Shown here one piece after another: positions 61,937 to 64,000 of a DNA stretch of 64,000 bases. The position numbers were made by a program, and so were the translations under genes. The notes beneath the pieces are model-generated. The model was not told where the DNA came from. It saw nothing but the letters and a program-made list of their open reading frames with translations, and did not search any database. Position 1 is the stretch's first letter. Every line of letters begins with the position of its first letter. Origin of the DNA: Methylocystis heyeri (lineage in GTDB: Bacteria > Pseudomonadota > Alphaproteobacteria > Rhizobiales > Beijerinckiaceae); contig NZ_CP046052.1 of the NCBI RefSeq assembly GCF_004802635.2, positions 3,511,501 to 3,575,500 on the forward strand. Reading direction: 5' to 3'.

Positions 61937-62671
61937 GGCTTCTCCTTTGGCCTCGTTTGAGGCGGGCCGACGATAAGCGAGCATGCTGTCAGTTTCTGTC
62001 AGCATGCTCCGGCGCCATTGCTTCAAGAGCGTCCGGCGCGGCTGTGGCGGCGCATCCTGCAGGATTTCAGCTCCCTCGATTCGGTCGGCGCGAAAATGGC
62101 GGAAGGCCGACCGAAGCTCGCACCAGCCCGCAAGAACGCGAGTCGATTCGAAAAAGCCGAGCGCCACGGGCCAGACGACCCGGTCGGTGCGCGCGCCCTT
62201 CTCGTCTCGATAGGAAATCGCGAGCTTGCGCTCATCGCGCAGCGCCCGGCGCAGAAGCTTCAGATCGACATGGTGAGGGCGCTCCCACCCTGGGCCGACG
62301 AGAAGCGCCTCGTCGTTCAAATCGGCCCGCAGATCCTCCGGGAGAACCGCTGAAAGCTTGGCGACAGCGTTGCGAGCCGCGTCCGAAAGCGCGTCGTCGG
62401 TGCGGCGCGACACCCATTTCGCGCCCAAGGCGAGCGCCTCTATCTCCTCCCTGGAGAACATGAGGGGCGGCAGAAGGAACCCGGGCCGCAGGACATAGCC
62501 GACGCCCGCCTCTCCTTCGATTTCGGCCCCCATCGCCTGTAAGGCGGCGATGTCACGGTACAGCGTGCGCAGGGAAACGCCGGCCTCGCGCGCGAGCTCC
62601 GCTCCGCTGACTGGCCGGCGGCGGCGGCGTAGCGCCTGCAAGATATCGAATAATCTATGGGTGCGGGACAT
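61304..62671 (-). CDS. YafY-type HTH/WYL regulator reading through into the GST
   Basis: From ATG 62671, MSRTHRLFDILQALRRRRRPVSGAELAREAGVSLRTLYRDIAALQ is the HTH_11 of YafY-like regulators. The WYL domain follows (LAISYRDEKGARTDRVVWPVALGFFESTRVLAGWCELRSAFRHFRADRI, about 145-195). The regulator proper should end near LLKQWRRSMLTETDS (about position 61990). The frame instead continues without a stop through the GST, 455 residues in all. An ATG further upstream lies inside repeat copy E and is unlikely to be used. Such regulators often control the adjacent GST or glyoxalase-type gene. Confidence 0.8.
   Translation of the reverse strand: MSRTHRLFDILQALRRRRRPVSGAELAREAGVSLRTLYRDIAALQAMGAEIEGEAGVGYVLRPGFLLPPLMFSREEIEALALGAKWVSRRTDDALSDAARNAVAKLSAVLPEDLRADLNDEALLVGPGWERPHHVDLKLLRRALRDERKLAISYRDEKGARTDRVVWPVALGFFESTRVLAGWCELRSAFRHFRADRIEGAEILQDAPPQPRRTLLKQWRRSMLTETDSMLAYRRPASNEAKGEAMAKELVFYTNPQSRGMIVHWMLEEIGVPYSVEVKEYGTTMKAPEYLAINPMGKVPAIKHGDTVVTETAAICAYLADAFPEAGLAPAPAERGEYYKWLFFAAGCVEAAMSNKAAGWDPTPEMQGRFGYGSYAAVIDVLAKTVADRRYIAGENFTAADVYVGSMIGFGLRYDVIEKRPEFEAYWSGLENRPARLRAGAQAEKLASRRAWEPA
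61979..62009. promoter_or_regulatory. Candidate operator upstream of the GST
   Basis: GAGCATGCTG and CAGCATGCTC form a perfect 10-base inverted repeat. Within and beside it TGTCAG occurs twice, exactly 10 bases apart (61987 and 61997). It lies 43-73 bases before the GST start, at the point where the regulator should end. Confidence 0.5.
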
Positions 62672-62702
62672 GGCGCCGGGATTTTTAGCCTCAAGGGCGG
62701 AT

Positions 62703-62808
62703 AGCGTGTTTTCGAGCGAAGTGGATACCGGTTCGCGTGAAGAAAACACGATCAAGAAACGGGGGGCTGGGGCCTTTCCGGTTCAACCTGAATCGGAAAG
62801 ACCCCAGG
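62703..62808 (+). repeat. Dispersed repeat family 4, copy E
   Basis: GTGTTTTCGAGCGAAGTGGA...GAAGAAAACACG then a hairpin with arms CTGGGGCCTTTCCGGTTC and GAATCGGAAAGACCCCAG. Compared with copy D, the outer arm bases differ on both sides in a mostly compensatory way, which argues that the hairpin itself is maintained. The following stretch to 63048 has only short GC-rich palindromic sequence (around 62938-62986) and no gene. Confidence 0.85.
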
Positions 62809-63048
62809 TTCCGCTTGCCTCGATCATGGCGAAATATTTTTGAAAGGCCACCTTCCCGCACAGCAGCGATCGGATGCGCGCATCGCTCCGGGGGACGTCA
62901 TGGCCGGGACTTAGAGGGATAATTGACGATAATTCACCCCGCCGCTTCGCGGCGACCCTCCCCCTCGACGGGAGGGTAAGCGCCTTTCGCCCAATCGCGC
63001 TGGGCCTGAGTTCGACCGCCGTGCGCTGGCGTAAAGGCGCCCCGCCCT

Positions 63049-63507
63049 TTACCGCCGCGCCAAAAACTCCTTGATGCGGACCGCGAGGCGGTCCCGCACC
63101 TCGCGATAGGCCTGAAGCATGGTTTCGCGGGAGCCTTGCACCGCGGTGGCGTCGGGCGTCGGCCAATAGATCACCTCGACCGCCATGGTTCTCGTGAACT
63201 CCAGGGCGCGATGGTGCGCCTCGGGGGACAGCGTGACGATCACGTCGAAATTGGAATCCTCGAGGTCCTCGAAGGTGTGGGGCTTGTGGCGGGTCAGGTC
63301 GACGCCGATTTCGTCCATGGCGGCCATGGCGAAGGCGTCGGGTTCGCCGCGCTTCAATCCGGCCGAGGCAAAATAGATGTCGCGCCCGAAATAATGCCGC
63401 GCCAGGGCCTCGGCCATGGGCGAGCGCACGGTGTTGAGCGTGCAGGCGAACAGAACCGATTGCGGGCGCGCCGCCCGGGGCTGCGCCGCATTGTCTTGCG
63501 CCGCCAT
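63049..63507 (-). CDS. Low-molecular-weight protein-tyrosine phosphatase family protein
   Basis: The 152-residue protein has the P-loop VLFACTLNTVRSPMAEALARHYFG (Cys-x5-Arg-Ser, Cys near 22). It also has the family's later GVDLTRHKPHTFEDLED and VIYWPTPD blocks. The acid Asp lies in WPTPDAT. It could be a phosphatase or an arsenate reductase-like protein. It starts 5 bases after the UPF0262 gene. This pairing next to hisD and infA is common in Hyphomicrobiales, but infA is not found downstream here. Confidence 0.88.
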   Translation of the reverse strand: MAAQDNAAQPRAARPQSVLFACTLNTVRSPMAEALARHYFGRDIYFASAGLKRGEPDAFAMAAMDEIGVDLTRHKPHTFEDLEDSNFDVIVTLSPEAHHRALEFTRTMAVEVIYWPTPDATAVQGSRETMLQAYREVRDRLAVRIKEFLARR

Positions 63508-63512
63508 AGCCT

Positions 63513-63992
63513 TCAGCCCCTCCAGTGCAGAGCCGTGACCAGGGTGAAGATCCGCCGGGCGGTGTCGATGTCGGTGTCGATCTTGCCCTTGAGACGCTCC
63601 AGCAGAAGATGCGCGCCCTCGTTGTGCAGTCCGCGCCGGCCCATGTCGATCGCTTCGATCCGGCTCGGCGTCGCGCTGCGAATGGCTGCGTAATAGGATT
63701 CGCAGACCATGAAATAATCCTTGAGGATGCGCTTGAACGGCGTGAGCGACAGGATATGCGTGACGACGCCGGCGCCCTCCTGGTCGCTCACCGCGAGCGC
63801 GAGCTTGGCGTCGTGAAGCGCGATGACGAGGCTGTAGGGCCCGCCGTCATGGCCTACGACTCCGAACTTGTTGTCCTCTATCAGATCGTAGATCGCGATG
63901 GCGCGCTCATGCTCCTGGTCCGCCGAGCCGCGCCCGATCGAGTTCTCGTCGAGCGTGACCTGCGCCAGCCGCTTTTGCGAGCCTGAATTCAA
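63513..63992 (-). CDS. UPF0262 family protein
   Basis: The 159-residue protein reads [36 protein letters not shown] at its start, then [62 protein letters not shown]. This is the conserved body of UPF0262, found almost only in alphaproteobacteria. The function is unknown. It is followed directly by the phosphatase. The length is normal, and the start lies just inside the window. Confidence 0.92.
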   Translation of the reverse strand: MNSGSQKRLAQVTLDENSIGRGSADQEHERAIAIYDLIEDNKFGVVGHDGGPYSLVIALHDAKLALAVSDQEGAGVVTHILSLTPFKRILKDYFMVCESYYAAIRSATPSRIEAIDMGRRGLHNEGAHLLLERLKGKIDTDIDTARRIFTLVTALHWRG

Positions 63993-64000
63993 CTTCAGGC

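Noticed and set aside
62869-63048. infA expected after the phosphatase gene
   Set aside because: No S1-like reading frame is present; only short GC-rich palindromes are seen.

Overview
The window looks like a piece of an alphaproteobacterial chromosome of the Hyphomicrobiales type. The DNA is GC-rich. It carries a parAB-rsmG-mnmG-mnmE block with two perfect parS sites, then rho, hemJ, hemE, an AT-rich gap with DnaA-box-like sequences, and maf-coaE-dnaQ. That order is the usual origin-proximal arrangement of alphaproteobacteria, so the chromosomal origin probably lies at about 28.3-28.8 kb. Homospermidine synthase, OmpW and coiled-coil porins, UPF0262 and a compact type II-C Cas9 fit a methanotroph-like or Beijerinckiaceae/Methylocystaceae relative. 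The genus is a guess; no 16S, tRNA or methane-oxidation gene is present.

Layout. 1-6 kb: a partial PEBP-like protein, a giant CheB-CheR-PAS-histidine kinase, and homospermidine synthase. 6-12.3 kb: a complete type II-C CRISPR-Cas locus. It has a 12-repeat array, a tracrRNA on the minus strand, cas9, cas1, cas2, and an inverted orphan leader plus single repeat after cas2. Every repeat carries a promoter-like -35/-10 pair. Upstream of the tracrRNA lies a second, crRNA-like half repeat. The nine bases that would be its seed recur in the tracrRNA-cas9 intergenic region, which suggests a natural single-guide RNA that autoregulates the locus.

12.3-19.2 kb: grxD, bolA, purL, OmpW, then a decayed patch with an integrase relic, a DUF4326 protein and a class III aminotransferase-like protein without its PLP lysine. 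19.2-30.7 kb: the origin and partition region with core genes. 30.9-35.9 kb: an ACP/AMP-ligase/SDR operon divergent from a GNAT and a ThDP enzyme, possibly a small acyl-ACP pathway. 36-40.4 kb: an MFS transporter, a CPA2 antiporter, a universal stress protein and small secreted or membrane peptides. Three copies of one palindromic operator punctuate this stretch.

40.7-46 kb: two coiled-coil porins and small secreted proteins, two of which form a paralogous pair. 46-52.5 kb: a Cys-rich protein and a complete RND efflux operon. 52.8-58.8 kb: an aminotransferase IV, a cupin, metA/metY-type methionine genes and a very-long-chain acyl-CoA synthetase. 59-64 kb: an L,D-transpeptidase, an amidase with an in-frame repeat insertion, a WYL regulator reading into a GST, a LMW phosphatase and UPF0262.

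Several families of dispersed palindromic repeats occupy most gene ends. One copy sits inside the amidase reading frame.
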